The notes beneath the pieces were generated by a model. That model saw only the letters and a program-made list of their open reading frames with translations. It made no database searches and was not told where the DNA came from. A stretch of 64,000 nt of DNA from Pimelobacter simplex (GTDB lineage: Bacteria; Actinomycetota; Actinomycetes; Propionibacteriales; Nocardioidaceae): assembly GCF_900114845.1 (NCBI RefSeq), contig NZ_FOUK01000002.1, positions 806,001 to 870,000 on the forward strand, given 5' to 3'. Shown here piece by piece: positions 46,928 through 56,149 of the stretch. Every line of letters begins with the position of its first letter. Within the stretch, counting starts at the first letter, position 1. A program made the position numbers and the translations under genes.

Positions 46928-48529
46928 TCAGCCGCGCGCGGCGTTGATCCCCCGCCGGAAGGCCGCGTACGACGCCAGCTCGGCGCCGAGCGGCTGGACG
47001 ACGTCGGCGTCGAGGACCGCGTGCACGATCCCCCGCAGCCGCTCGTCGGCCGCCTCGGCGCGCTGCCGGGCGAGCCCGCGCACGAGCATTCCCCCGAGCA
47101 CGGCGAGGACCAGCCCCAGCACCAGACCGCCGATGCCGAGCACGGCCGGCAGCGGGAGCCCCGCGACCTCGGTGAGGTCGCCGGTCGAGCCCTGGACCGC
47201 GGCCACGCCCCACCAGACGAAGCCGCCGACGGCAGCGAGCAGGAGCAGCCAGTGCAGGACCCGGACCAGGCCCACCCACGCGGGCAGCCGGCCACCGAGG
47301 TCGACGCCGCGCAGCTCGCGGTCGAGCCGCTCGCCGACCGTGTCGAGGCGACCGGTGGCGGCGGCGAGGACGTGCCGGGTCCAGCCGGGACCGACCCCGG
47401 CAGCGGCCTCGTCAGCGAGCCCACGGATGGTGGTGTCGACGGAGGCGCGGTCGAGCGGCGCGACCTTCGGCTCGGAGGACAACGTCATCTCGTCGTCACC
47501 GCGGCGGCCGAGCAGCGCGAGCGGCGGCCAGGTGGCGGCGCGGCGGGCGCGCTCGCCGATGGTCCGCTCGATGCCCTCGACGACGGCCGAGACGCCGGCG
47601 GCGTCGGCCACGCGGTCCTCGACGTCCTCGATCCGGCTGGGCGCGAGGTCGGCGGCGGGCGTCGTGCCCCCCGCCTGCTCGAGCCGGACGGCGGCCGCGG
47701 CGATGTCGGCCTCGACCCGGCGCGAGGTGCTCTGCTTGTCGTGGACGCGCCGCAGGATCTCCTGGCGCAGCTCGGTCATGCCGATGCCCTCGCGCGCCGA
47801 GATCGGCAGCACGGGCACGTCGGGCAGGCCGTCGGCGGCCAGCAGCCGGCGCACGTCGTCGATCATCGACTGCCGGCGCTCGGGCGGCACGGTGTCGATG
47901 TGGTTGAGCGCGACCAGGATGACGTCCTGGTGGGTGCTCATCGGCTTGAAGTAGCGGTCGTGCACGGCGGCGTCGGCGTACTTCTGCGGGTCGAGGATCC
48001 AGACCATGAGGTCGGCGGTGGCGACGAGCCGGTCGACCTCGAGGTGGTGGGAGACCTCGGTGGAGTCGTGGTCGGGCAGGTCGAGCAGGACGACGCCGTC
48101 GAAGTCCTCGTCGCTGCGCGGTGTGTCGAGCATCGAGTCGCGCATCGTCTGGTGCCGCGGCGGGATGCCGAGCCACTCGAGCAGCTCACCGGCGCCCTCG
48201 CTCCCCCAGACGACGGCCGTCGCCCACGAGGTGGTGGGCCGCCGGATGCCGACGGAGGAGAGCTCGAGCCCGGTCAGCGAGTTGTAGGTCGACGACTTGC
48301 CCGATCCCGTCGCTCCGGCGATCGCGACGACCGTGTGGCGCGCCGAGAGCCGCAGCCGGCCGGTCGACTTCTCCACCGCCGCCGCGACGTCGTCGAGCAG
48401 CGCGTCGTCGAGCCGGCCGCGGGCCGCCTGGGCTGCCGTGTCGAGACCGGCCACCTTGGCGCCGATCGCCGTCCCCCGCGTGGCGAGGTCGCTCGGGACC
48501 TTCGTCGCGTCGTCGAGACCTTGCGTCAC
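46928..48529 (-). CDS. YfjP-like membrane GTPase (dynamin-family)
   Basis: This 533-residue protein has a G domain with P-loop GATGSGKSS (72-80), the DLPDHDS switch motif (about 150), and LNHIDTV as the NKxD-like box. Two transmembrane helices (about 415-480) follow. It resembles the YfjP branch of 50S ribosome-binding/dynamin-like GTPases, which remodel membranes in some systems. The GTG start at 48529 overlaps the upstream GTPase stop (GTGA). It is the last gene of the PrsW operon. Confidence 0.85.
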   Translation of the reverse strand: MTQGLDDATKVPSDLATRGTAIGAKVAGLDTAAQAARGRLDDALLDDVAAAVEKSTGRLRLSARHTVVAIAGATGSGKSSTYNSLTGLELSSVGIRRPTTSWATAVVWGSEGAGELLEWLGIPPRHQTMRDSMLDTPRSDEDFDGVVLLDLPDHDSTEVSHHLEVDRLVATADLMVWILDPQKYADAAVHDRYFKPMSTHQDVILVALNHIDTVPPERRQSMIDDVRRLLAADGLPDVPVLPISAREGIGMTELRQEILRRVHDKQSTSRRVEADIAAAAVRLEQAGGTTPAADLAPSRIEDVEDRVADAAGVSAVVEGIERTIGERARRAATWPPLALLGRRGDDEMTLSSEPKVAPLDRASVDTTIRGLADEAAAGVGPGWTRHVLAAATGRLDTVGERLDRELRGVDLGGRLPAWVGLVRVLHWLLLLAAVGGFVWWGVAAVQGSTGDLTEVAGLPLPAVLGIGGLVLGLVLAVLGGMLVRGLARQRAEAADERLRGIVHAVLDADVVQPLGAELASYAAFRRGINAARG

Positions 48530-50280
48530 AGGTGTCCACCCGTTCCCTTCTTAGCCGCGGCGAACCGCAGGTCGTCCACGCGGCGCGCAGCCTGGCGCAG
48601 CTGGTCTGGCGCATCGGGCTTGAGCTGCCACTGGGCGGCCGGCGCGAGGTAGCGCGCGCGCTCGGCGCCCATCAGCGTCGCGAGCCGGCGCGCGAGCGTG
48701 CCGCGCGCCTGGTCGACGACGCGGTCGGCTCCGGCCTGCCCGAGCGTGGTGGCGAGGAGGCCCTCGCCCAGCCGGACGGCCTCGGCCGCGTCGGCATGGG
48801 GCTGCGGTCCGGCGAGCGCGACGACGCCGAGCGTCACCGCGAGCCCGCGGACGCCGAGCGCGAGGAAGCGCGCGCTGTGGCGCGCGTCGCCGGCCTCGGT
48901 GCGGACGAGCTCCTGGAGCTCGTCGTGCCAGGCCCGGATCTCCTGCTCGGCCTGGGCGCGCAGCCCCCGGCCCGCCCGGGACAGGTCGTCGGTCGTCGAG
49001 CGCAGCAGCGCCTCGCCGTAGGACTTCTCGCGCCACGCGGCGGCCGCGGTGGACGCCGCTCGCTCGGCGTGGTCGGCCACGAGCGTCTCGAGCGCCATCT
49101 CGATGGCGAGCCCGACCCGCTCGGCCTGCTGGGGCTTGCCCTTGATCGCGTTGACCAGCCGCTCGCGGACGAAGCCGACCTTGGCCTCGAGCGTGCGGAC
49201 GAGCTCGCCGCTGCCGACGAACTCCTGCCAGCGTGCGAGCAGGTCGCCGCGCAGCAGCGTGCCGTCGGAGCCGGCGGCGAGCAGCGCGGCCTGGGCCTCG
49301 TCGTAGACGCGGTCGGCGCGGGCGAGGAGGTCGGCGACGGCCTCGACCTGCTGATCGACGGCGTCGGCGATGGGGAACGCCTTGCGGGTAACGGTGCGCA
49401 CCGCGCCCGCGACGGTCTGGTTGACGACGTCGCGCTTGGCCGCGGTGTCGGCGGCCAGCGCGTCGAGCCAGCTCTTGATCTCGGCGCCGTACGACGTGGG
49501 GAGCAGCCCGTCGTCGCTCACCGGCCCCTGCGGGACGGCGAACAGCGGGCTGTCCTTGAGCCCACGAGCCGCCATCATCCGGGCGAGGTGGACCGAGACC
49601 GTCGAGACGTCGTCGGGCGAGGTGCGGCTGAGCACGAGCGCGACGGCCGTGTTGCGGTCGACGGCCTGCTTGAGGTGGTCCCACGGGACCTGGTCGGAGT
49701 AGCGCGCCGCCGACGTGACGAACAGCCACAGGTCGGCCGCGGCGAGCAGCTGGCTGGCGAGCTCGCGGTTGCGCTCGTCGACCGAGTCGACGTCGGGCGC
49801 GTCGAGGATCGCCAGGCCGCGCGGGACCTCGAGGCTCGGGACCAGCTGGATGGCGTCCTGGTCGGTGGTCGCCTGGGCGACCCGGGCGAGCTCGGGCAGC
49901 AGCCGGTCGGCGCCGAACCAGCGGCCGTCGTCGGGGTGGTGCACCAGGACGGGCGAGCGCGTCGTGGGACGGAGCAGGCCGGGCGTGGTGACCTTGGTGC
50001 CGACGAGCGTGTTGACCAGGGTCGACTTGCCCGCACCGGTGGAGCCGCCGACGACGACGAGCAGCGGCGCCTCGATCTCGGTCAGCCGCGGGATGATGTA
50101 GTCCTCGAGCTGCTCGATGATGTGCTCGCGCCCGACCCGCAGCGCGTCGACGCTGGGGAGGTCGAGCGGCAGCGGCGCGTTGTTGAGGGAGCCGTGGAGG
50201 CGCACCACCTCGGTGAGCATCCGGCCGCCGACGTCGTCGAGCAGATCGGCCCCCGTCGTTGCCTGGTGTCCGGGAGTCAT
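48526..50280 (-). CDS. Dynamin-like GTPase
   Basis: This 584-residue protein has P-loop GGSTGAGKST (79-88), a DAPDVDSV switch motif (about 160) and LSRTSPDD near the expected specificity loop. The C-terminal 300 residues are helical with a short hydrophobic region (LGVRGLAVTLGVVALAG), like bacterial dynamins that associate with membranes. ATG at 50280 overlaps the PrsW stop (ATGA) and its stop overlaps the next GTPase, so the three proteins are made in coupled fashion. A pair of unequal dynamin-like proteins often works as a complex. Confidence 0.82.
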   Translation of the reverse strand: MTPGHQATTGADLLDDVGGRMLTEVVRLHGSLNNAPLPLDLPSVDALRVGREHIIEQLEDYIIPRLTEIEAPLLVVVGGSTGAGKSTLVNTLVGTKVTTPGLLRPTTRSPVLVHHPDDGRWFGADRLLPELARVAQATTDQDAIQLVPSLEVPRGLAILDAPDVDSVDERNRELASQLLAAADLWLFVTSAARYSDQVPWDHLKQAVDRNTAVALVLSRTSPDDVSTVSVHLARMMAARGLKDSPLFAVPQGPVSDDGLLPTSYGAEIKSWLDALAADTAAKRDVVNQTVAGAVRTVTRKAFPIADAVDQQVEAVADLLARADRVYDEAQAALLAAGSDGTLLRGDLLARWQEFVGSGELVRTLEAKVGFVRERLVNAIKGKPQQAERVGLAIEMALETLVADHAERAASTAAAAWREKSYGEALLRSTTDDLSRAGRGLRAQAEQEIRAWHDELQELVRTEAGDARHSARFLALGVRGLAVTLGVVALAGPQPHADAAEAVRLGEGLLATTLGQAGADRVVDQARGTLARRLATLMGAERARYLAPAAQWQLKPDAPDQLRQAARRVDDLRFAAAKKGTGGHL

Positions 50281-51398
50281 CGCTGAGGTACCACCTGTCC
50301 GGGAAATGCGATCCGCGGCCGAGCGGCCTGGATCCTGCCGAGGAAGTCCTGCCCGCGCACCTGCCAGTCGGCCGGCGCGGTGCCGCGCAGGAGACGGTGG
50401 TGCAGGTAGCCGAGCTCGATCGCGGCCTGCTGATAGTCGCGCATGGCGCGTTCGGCGTCGGGGCCGCCCATCCGGCGCGCGTACTGCCGGGCCTGGCGGC
50501 GCGCTCGGAGGTCGACGACCCAGCCGATGTCGGTCGCCGGCAGCAGTCCGCGCTGCGCGGCGTCCGTGAGGGAGACGCGGAGGACGTGCGCCTCGGTCTC
50601 GCGCGACCACCACGCCAGGGCGATCATCGCGATGAACGCCGGCGCCATGATCACGACGTAGACGACGGCGAAGCTGCCGAAGCCGAAGATCGTGGAGGCG
50701 TTCCAGACGCCGTGGGCGAGGACGGCGAGGGCGTAGCCGCCCAGGGGGGCGAGCCAGCGCACGGAGCGGCGGCGCGAGGCGACGGCGAGTCCGACCCCCA
50801 CCCCCGTGAACGCGGTGAAGAGCGGGTGCGCGAACGGGCTGAAGACGCAGCGCACGACGAACGTGCCGGTGATCGCCTCGAAGCCGCCGGGACCCATGCC
50901 GTCGGTGCCGTTGTAGGCCGCGGCGAGGTAGAGGATGTTCTCGGTGAAGGCGAAGCCCACGCCGACCATGCCGGCGTAGACGATGCCGTCGAGGACGCCG
51001 TCGATCTCGGCACGGCGCCACCACAGCAGCAGGACGAGGAAGAGGCCCTTGCTCGCCTCTTCGATGACCGGCGCGGCGATCGCGAGCGAGGCGTCGTCGG
51101 TGAAGCCGACGATCAGGCCGCCGAGACCCTGGATGACGATGGCGGCCATGGTCGCGACGAAGGCACCCCAGGCGAGCCCGGAGGCGAGCAGCACCCGCGG
51201 CTCGGGCTCGTAGCGGTCGAGCCACAGGTACGCCGCCACGACCGGCCCCACGGGCACCGCGGCGAGCGCGGTCGCCAGCAGCACGATCGTCGGCGCGCCG
51301 GCGAGCGCGAGCACGAGCAGTGTCAGCAGCGCTCCGAGCGCCACCGCCACGGCCACGACGACCGTGAAGGCAACGCTGTTGCGACGGACTGCTGGCAT
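50277..51398 (-). CDS. PrsW-family intramembrane metalloprotease
   Basis: This 373-residue membrane protein has about eight helices and the PrsW motifs: EE in APVIEEASKG, ENILYLAAAYNG, HPLFTAFTGVGVG and HGVWNAS. In Bacillus PrsW performs site-1 cleavage of the anti-sigma factor RsiW. The start is ATG at 51398; the open frame continues upstream but overlaps the divergent aminopeptidase promoter. The cytoplasmic C-terminus (about 265-373) is longer than in Bacillus. Here it heads an operon with two dynamin-like GTPases. Confidence 0.9.
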   Translation of the reverse strand: MPAVRRNSVAFTVVVAVAVALGALLTLLVLALAGAPTIVLLATALAAVPVGPVVAAYLWLDRYEPEPRVLLASGLAWGAFVATMAAIVIQGLGGLIVGFTDDASLAIAAPVIEEASKGLFLVLLLWWRRAEIDGVLDGIVYAGMVGVGFAFTENILYLAAAYNGTDGMGPGGFEAITGTFVVRCVFSPFAHPLFTAFTGVGVGLAVASRRRSVRWLAPLGGYALAVLAHGVWNASTIFGFGSFAVVYVVIMAPAFIAMIALAWWSRETEAHVLRVSLTDAAQRGLLPATDIGWVVDLRARRQARQYARRMGGPDAERAMRDYQQAAIELGYLHHRLLRGTAPADWQVRGQDFLGRIQAARPRIAFPGQVVPQR

Positions 51399-51480
51399 GG
51401 GCGGAAGCCTATCCGGAGCGTGCCGTGCGCCTGAGATCGCCGTTGGCTCCGTGGGCGCTCGACGCGCGTACGCGCGTGCG

Positions 51481-51486
51481 TACAGT
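51481..51486 (+). promoter_or_regulatory. Candidate leaderless -10 box of aminopeptidase P
   Basis: TACAGT, 6 nt before the GTG at 51493, in the short divergent region with prsW. Confidence 0.45.
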
Positions 51487-51492
51487 AGGGGG

Positions 51493-52911
51493 GTGAGCGC
51501 CGAGACCCCCCAGAACGGACCCAAGACCGAGCAGCACGACCCCGCCGTCCCGGAGGCCTACGCCGCCTTCATGCGGACCGGCTGGGACGAGCGCGAGGAC
51601 GACGTCCAGCGCCATCCCGTCGCCGACCTGGCGGCCGCTCGTCGTACCCGGCTGGCCGAGGCGTTCCCGGGCGAGCGGCTGGTGCTGCCTGGTGGCGGCT
51701 ACCAGGTGCGCGCCTACGACACCGACTACCGCTTCCGCGCCGACACCGCGCACGCGTACTTCTCGGGCAACCACACCTCCGACGCGACGCTCGTCGTCGA
51801 GACCGACGGGTCCTCGGTGCTCTACGCGCGCCCGCGCTCGGGTCGCGACACCGACGAGTTCTTCCGCGACCGCCAGTACGGCGCCCTGTGGGCCGGCAAG
51901 CGCCCGTCGGCCGGCGAGCTCGAGGCCGCGCTCGGCCTGACGGTCAAGCACGTCGACGAGCTCGAGGCCGACCTGGCCCGCGGCGCCAAGACCCGCGTCC
52001 TGCGCGGCGTCTCGGCCTCGGTCGACGGACTCGTCCCCGGCGACGAGGCGCGGGACGGCGAGCTCGAGCGGGTCGCGTCCGAGATGCGCCTGGTCAAGGA
52101 CGCCTGGGAGATCGGCGAGCTGCAGGCCGCGGTCGACGCGACCACGCTGGGCTTCGAGGACTGCGTGCGCGAGTGGGACCGCGTCGTCGAGCACGGCGAG
52201 CGCTGGCTCGAGGGCACCTTCTTCCGCCGGGCCCGCACGATGGGCAACGACCTCGGGTACGACTCGATCGTCGCCAACGGCGCGCACGCCACGACGCTGC
52301 ACTGGATCGAGAACTCGGGCGCGATCGTGCCCGGCGACCTGATCCTGTGCGACATGGGCGTCGAGGGCGCCAACCTCTACACCGCCGACGTCACGCGCAC
52401 GCTGCCCGTCTCCGGCACCTTCTCCCCCCTGCAGCGCGATCTCTACACGCTGGTGCTGCGCTCGCAGGAGGCGGCGATCGCGGCGCTCCGTCCGGGCGCG
52501 AAGTTCCTCGCCGGCCACGACGCCGCGATGGAGGTGCTCGCCCACGGGCTCGACGACCTCGGCCTGCTGCCGGTCTCGGTCGAGGAGGCGCTCTCCCCCG
52601 ACTCCAAGGTCTACGCCCGCTGGACGCTCCACGGCGTCAGCCACATGCTCGGCATGGACGTGCACGACTGCGGCAAGGCCGCACCCGAGGCCTACCGCGA
52701 GGCCGACCTCGTCGAGGGCATGGTGCTGACCGTCGAGCCCGGCCTCTACTTCCAGGCCGACGACCTCCTCGTCCCCGAGGAGCTGCGCGGCATCGGCATC
52801 CGGATCGAGGACGACGTGGTGGTCACCGCCGACGGCGTCCGCAACCTCTCCGCGGCGCTGCCGCGCACCCCCGACGCGATCGAGGAGTGGATGGCCACCC
52901 TGCGCGGTTGA
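51493..52911 (+). CDS. Xaa-Pro aminopeptidase (aminopeptidase P)
   Basis: This 472-residue M24 metallopeptidase removes an N-terminal residue that precedes proline. The N-terminal creatinase-like domain (about 45-180) is followed by the pita-bread domain with its dinuclear metal ligands: Asp in LCDMGVEGANLYTADVTR (two Asp), His in HGVSHMLGMDVHD, and Glu in LTVEPGLY and GIRIEDDVVV. The start is GTG at 51493. The aminopeptidase is followed 44 nt later by a universal stress protein gene. Confidence 0.93.
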   Translation: MSAETPQNGPKTEQHDPAVPEAYAAFMRTGWDEREDDVQRHPVADLAAARRTRLAEAFPGERLVLPGGGYQVRAYDTDYRFRADTAHAYFSGNHTSDATLVVETDGSSVLYARPRSGRDTDEFFRDRQYGALWAGKRPSAGELEAALGLTVKHVDELEADLARGAKTRVLRGVSASVDGLVPGDEARDGELERVASEMRLVKDAWEIGELQAAVDATTLGFEDCVREWDRVVEHGERWLEGTFFRRARTMGNDLGYDSIVANGAHATTLHWIENSGAIVPGDLILCDMGVEGANLYTADVTRTLPVSGTFSPLQRDLYTLVLRSQEAAIAALRPGAKFLAGHDAAMEVLAHGLDDLGLLPVSVEEALSPDSKVYARWTLHGVSHMLGMDVHDCGKAAPEAYREADLVEGMVLTVEPGLYFQADDLLVPEELRGIGIRIEDDVVVTADGVRNLSAALPRTPDAIEEWMATLRG

Positions 52912-52955
52912 GCGCTACGTTGAGCCACCAGCACAACGGCGTGAAGGAGCGAGCA

Positions 52956-53399
52956 GTGGCGGACAAGACGATCGTGGCCGGGGTCGACGGCAGTGAGACC
53001 GCGGCGATCGCGGCGGAGCGGGCGGCGGTGCTCGCGCAGGCGCTCGACGCCCGGCTGCACCTGATCTCGGCGTTCGGCAAGTTCGAGTCCGAGACCGTGC
53101 GCATCGGCAGCGACACCCTCATGCTGAGCAACGAGACCGAGGCCGAGAAGGTCGCGGCCAAGGCGGCGACGCTGCTGCGCTCGGCGTACCCGGACGTCAC
53201 GATCACGACCGCCGCGGCCGAGGGCAAGCCGGGCGAGGCGCTCGTCAGCGTCGCCGAGGCCCTCGGCGCCGACCTCATCGTGGTCGGCAACAAGCGGGTC
53301 CAGGGCATCGCCGGACGGGTGCTCGGCAGCATCGCGCGCGACGTCGCGGCGCACGCCTCGTGCGACGTCTACGTGGCGCACACGCACGACCGCGGCTGA
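52956..53399 (+). CDS. Universal stress protein (UspA family)
   Basis: This 147-residue protein has one Usp domain: IVAGVDGSETAAIAAERA at the start, and the ATP-binding pattern VVGNKRVQGIAGRVLGSIA (G-x2-G-x9-G-S type) near the C-terminus, closing with CDVYVAHT. Such proteins bind ATP and act in stress survival or dormancy. The GTG at 52956 has AAGGAGC upstream. A GTG six codons earlier overlaps that site and is less likely. Confidence 0.9.
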   Translation: MADKTIVAGVDGSETAAIAAERAAVLAQALDARLHLISAFGKFESETVRIGSDTLMLSNETEAEKVAAKAATLLRSAYPDVTITTAAAEGKPGEALVSVAEALGADLIVVGNKRVQGIAGRVLGSIARDVAAHASCDVYVAHTHDRG

Positions 53400-53444
53400 G
53401 CCCTCCCGGAAAACCGAACACCGCGCCGACTTCCGAGTAACCCC

Positions 53445-53459
53445 GTCTCGGGACGAGAC
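53445..53459 (+). promoter_or_regulatory. Inverted repeat just before the malic enzyme start
   Basis: GTCTCG-GGA-CGAGAC lies 7 nt before the GTG at 53467. It could be an operator or a small RNA hairpin that affects initiation. Confidence 0.35.
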
Positions 53460-53466
53460 TTGGATC

Positions 53467-54863
<1,397 letters not shown>

Positions 54864-54867
<4 letters not shown>

Positions 54868-55004
54868 CGGGTCTGGACGACGGCCGGGCCCGAGCCGTGA
54901 CTCGGCGCCCGGTCGTCGTCGTCCTCGAGGGACGCGGCGGTCGACACGACGAGACCGCCGAGCAGGAAGCCGATCACGCCGCCGGCGAGGGTGTTGACGT
55001 TCAT
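54864..55004 (-). CDS. 46-residue membrane micro-protein
   Basis: This small protein (MNVNTLAGGVIGFLLGGLVV at its start) has one hydrophobic helix (about 6-25), then an acidic run (EDDDD) and a polar tail. The ATG at 55004 overlaps the stop of the DUF4396 gene (ATGA), so it is translationally coupled and likely a partner of that membrane protein. I recognise no family. Its stop overlaps the end of the convergent malic enzyme gene. Confidence 0.65.
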
Positions 55005-55483
55005 GCGGGGTGCTCCGATCCGTGGGACTCGTGCATGCCGTGGCCCTCGTGCATGCTGTGGTGCAGCGCGTGGCCCTTGCCGCGGTCGATCAGGTAGCGG
55101 TTGACCGGGAACGCCGCGACGAACGCGGCGGACAGCGCGATCATCATGCCGATCCAGAAGACCGGGTCGACGAGACCGGAGTCCATCGCGCCCGGGATGA
55201 TCGCCATCACGAGGTTGTCGACGACCTCCATCACGATGATCGAGATCGTGTCGGCGGCCAGCACCAGCTTGAGCGCGCGGCCCAGGCTCATCCCCGCGCC
55301 GAGCAGCGGCAGCGACGACAGCGCGTAGCCGAACACGAACGCGAGCCCGATCGCGAGCGCCATCGTCTGGACGTTCGACAGCCCGACCGCCGTACCGATC
55401 ATGAGGCCGGCGATCTCGCCGATCGCGCAGCCGGTGAGGCAGTGCAGGGTGGCACTCGCGGCGATCGCGTTGCGGGGGTTCAT
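55001..55483 (-). CDS. DUF4396 membrane protein with a His/Met-rich tail
   Basis: This 160-residue protein has about four transmembrane helices with conserved LHCLTGCAIGEIAGLMIG in the first. After the last helix it ends in a histidine- and methionine-rich tail (HALHHSMHEGHGMHESHGS), a typical metal-binding composition. ATG at 55483 has GAGAGGAGC upstream. A CsoR-like palindrome lies 41-57 nt upstream, which together with the tail suggests a role in copper handling. This is inference; DUF4396 has no established function that I know. Confidence 0.82.
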   Translation of the reverse strand: MNPRNAIAASATLHCLTGCAIGEIAGLMIGTAVGLSNVQTMALAIGLAFVFGYALSSLPLLGAGMSLGRALKLVLAADTISIIVMEVVDNLVMAIIPGAMDSGLVDPVFWIGMMIALSAAFVAAFPVNRYLIDRGKGHALHHSMHEGHGMHESHGSEHPA

Positions 55484-55521
55484 GGGGCGCTCCTCTCGGG
55501 TGGCGTCGTCGGTTCGGAACG

Positions 55522-55968
55522 CTATACCCCATAGGGGTATTCCGGCAAGGGTGCCGGCACCTCCCGGAAGTCGGCAGCGGGCCAGACGCCGGTGCGCTGG
55601 TTGTTGCGGGTAGGGCGGACCCGCAGGGTCAGCGACCGGCCGTGCTCGCGCGGGCGGAAGTAGTAGCACTCGTCGGTGTCGGGGCAGTAGACGCAGAAGA
55701 CGTCGACCTCGCTCTTGTCGAGCTGTCGCACGTGGTGGCCGTGGCGGTCGCTCCAGACCGACTTGAACTCGACCTCGACCGCACCGCTCGCACTTGCCGC
55801 GCGGTACTTGACCTGGATCCGGAGGAAGCGGCCGTGCTTGTAGGCGACGAGGTCGAAGGGCGCGTGCTCGGTGCTCGGGAACAGGACGACGTGACCCTGC
55901 GCGACGAGGTCGGCGTACGCCTTCGCGACGCCGAGATCTCCCTTGCTCTTGGTGTGGTGGGCGCGCAT
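55522..55968 (-). CDS. PD-(D/E)XK-type nuclease-like protein
   Basis: This 148-residue protein resembles the group of small PD-(D/E)XK endonuclease-like proteins found near introns or as orphans. The core is HAPFDLVAYKHGRFLRIQVKYR: Asp of FDL and the QVK triad (Gln replacing Glu) with an upstream helix starting MRAHHTKSKGDLGVAKAYADL. A CVYCPDTDECYYF segment may bind zinc. ATG at 55968 has GGAGGTG upstream. Its last codons contain the CsoR-like palindrome. The function is unknown; no intron or mobile element is visible next to it. Confidence 0.75.
   Translation of the reverse strand: MRAHHTKSKGDLGVAKAYADLVAQGHVVLFPSTEHAPFDLVAYKHGRFLRIQVKYRAASASGAVEVEFKSVWSDRHGHHVRQLDKSEVDVFCVYCPDTDECYYFRPREHGRSLTLRVRPTRNNQRTGVWPAADFREVPAPLPEYPYGV
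55524..55540 (-). promoter_or_regulatory. CsoR-type copper operator candidate
   Basis: ATACCCCATAGGGGTAT is a perfect palindrome of the kind bound by the Cu(I) sensor CsoR. It overlaps the last codons of the PD-(D/E)XK-like gene and lies 41-57 nt upstream of the DUF4396 start. Confidence 0.6.
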
Positions 55969-56076
55969 GACACCTCCGAGACGACGGCCCGCGGACGAGA
56001 CGATCCTCACCGAGGGGAGCGTCATCCCGCTCGCTCCGTCCACAGCCACGGGGGCCGGGCGGTAACCTCGGGCCCG

Positions 56077-56149
56077 GCCCCCGTAGCTCAATGGATAGAG
56101 CACTGTCCTTCTAAGTCAGCCGTTGCAGGTTCGAGTCCTGCCGGGGGCG
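56077..56149 (+). tRNA. tRNA-Arg(TCT)
   Basis: The acceptor stem GCCCCCG (56077-56083) pairs with CGGGGGC (56142-56148). The D-arm (GCTC/GAGC), anticodon loop CTTCTAA with anticodon TCT (56110-56112), and T-arm GCAGG-TTCGAGT-CCTGC (56125-56141) are all present. The anticodon stem has one T-T mismatch. The 3' CCA is not encoded. The gene overlaps the 3' end of leuA on the other strand by 39 nt, and the leuA stop lies in the anticodon loop. Confidence 0.95.

Noticed and set aside
53436..53459. A third copy of the GTAAC-type sigma promoter before the malic enzyme
   Set aside because: GTAAC is present but no C[G/T]ACA follows at 15 nt, so the spacing rule seen in the sigma modules fails.
56077..56149. 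A tRNA-linked integration site
   Set aside because: No integrase gene or duplicated tRNA 3' end is visible nearby; the flanking genes are ordinary chromosomal genes.
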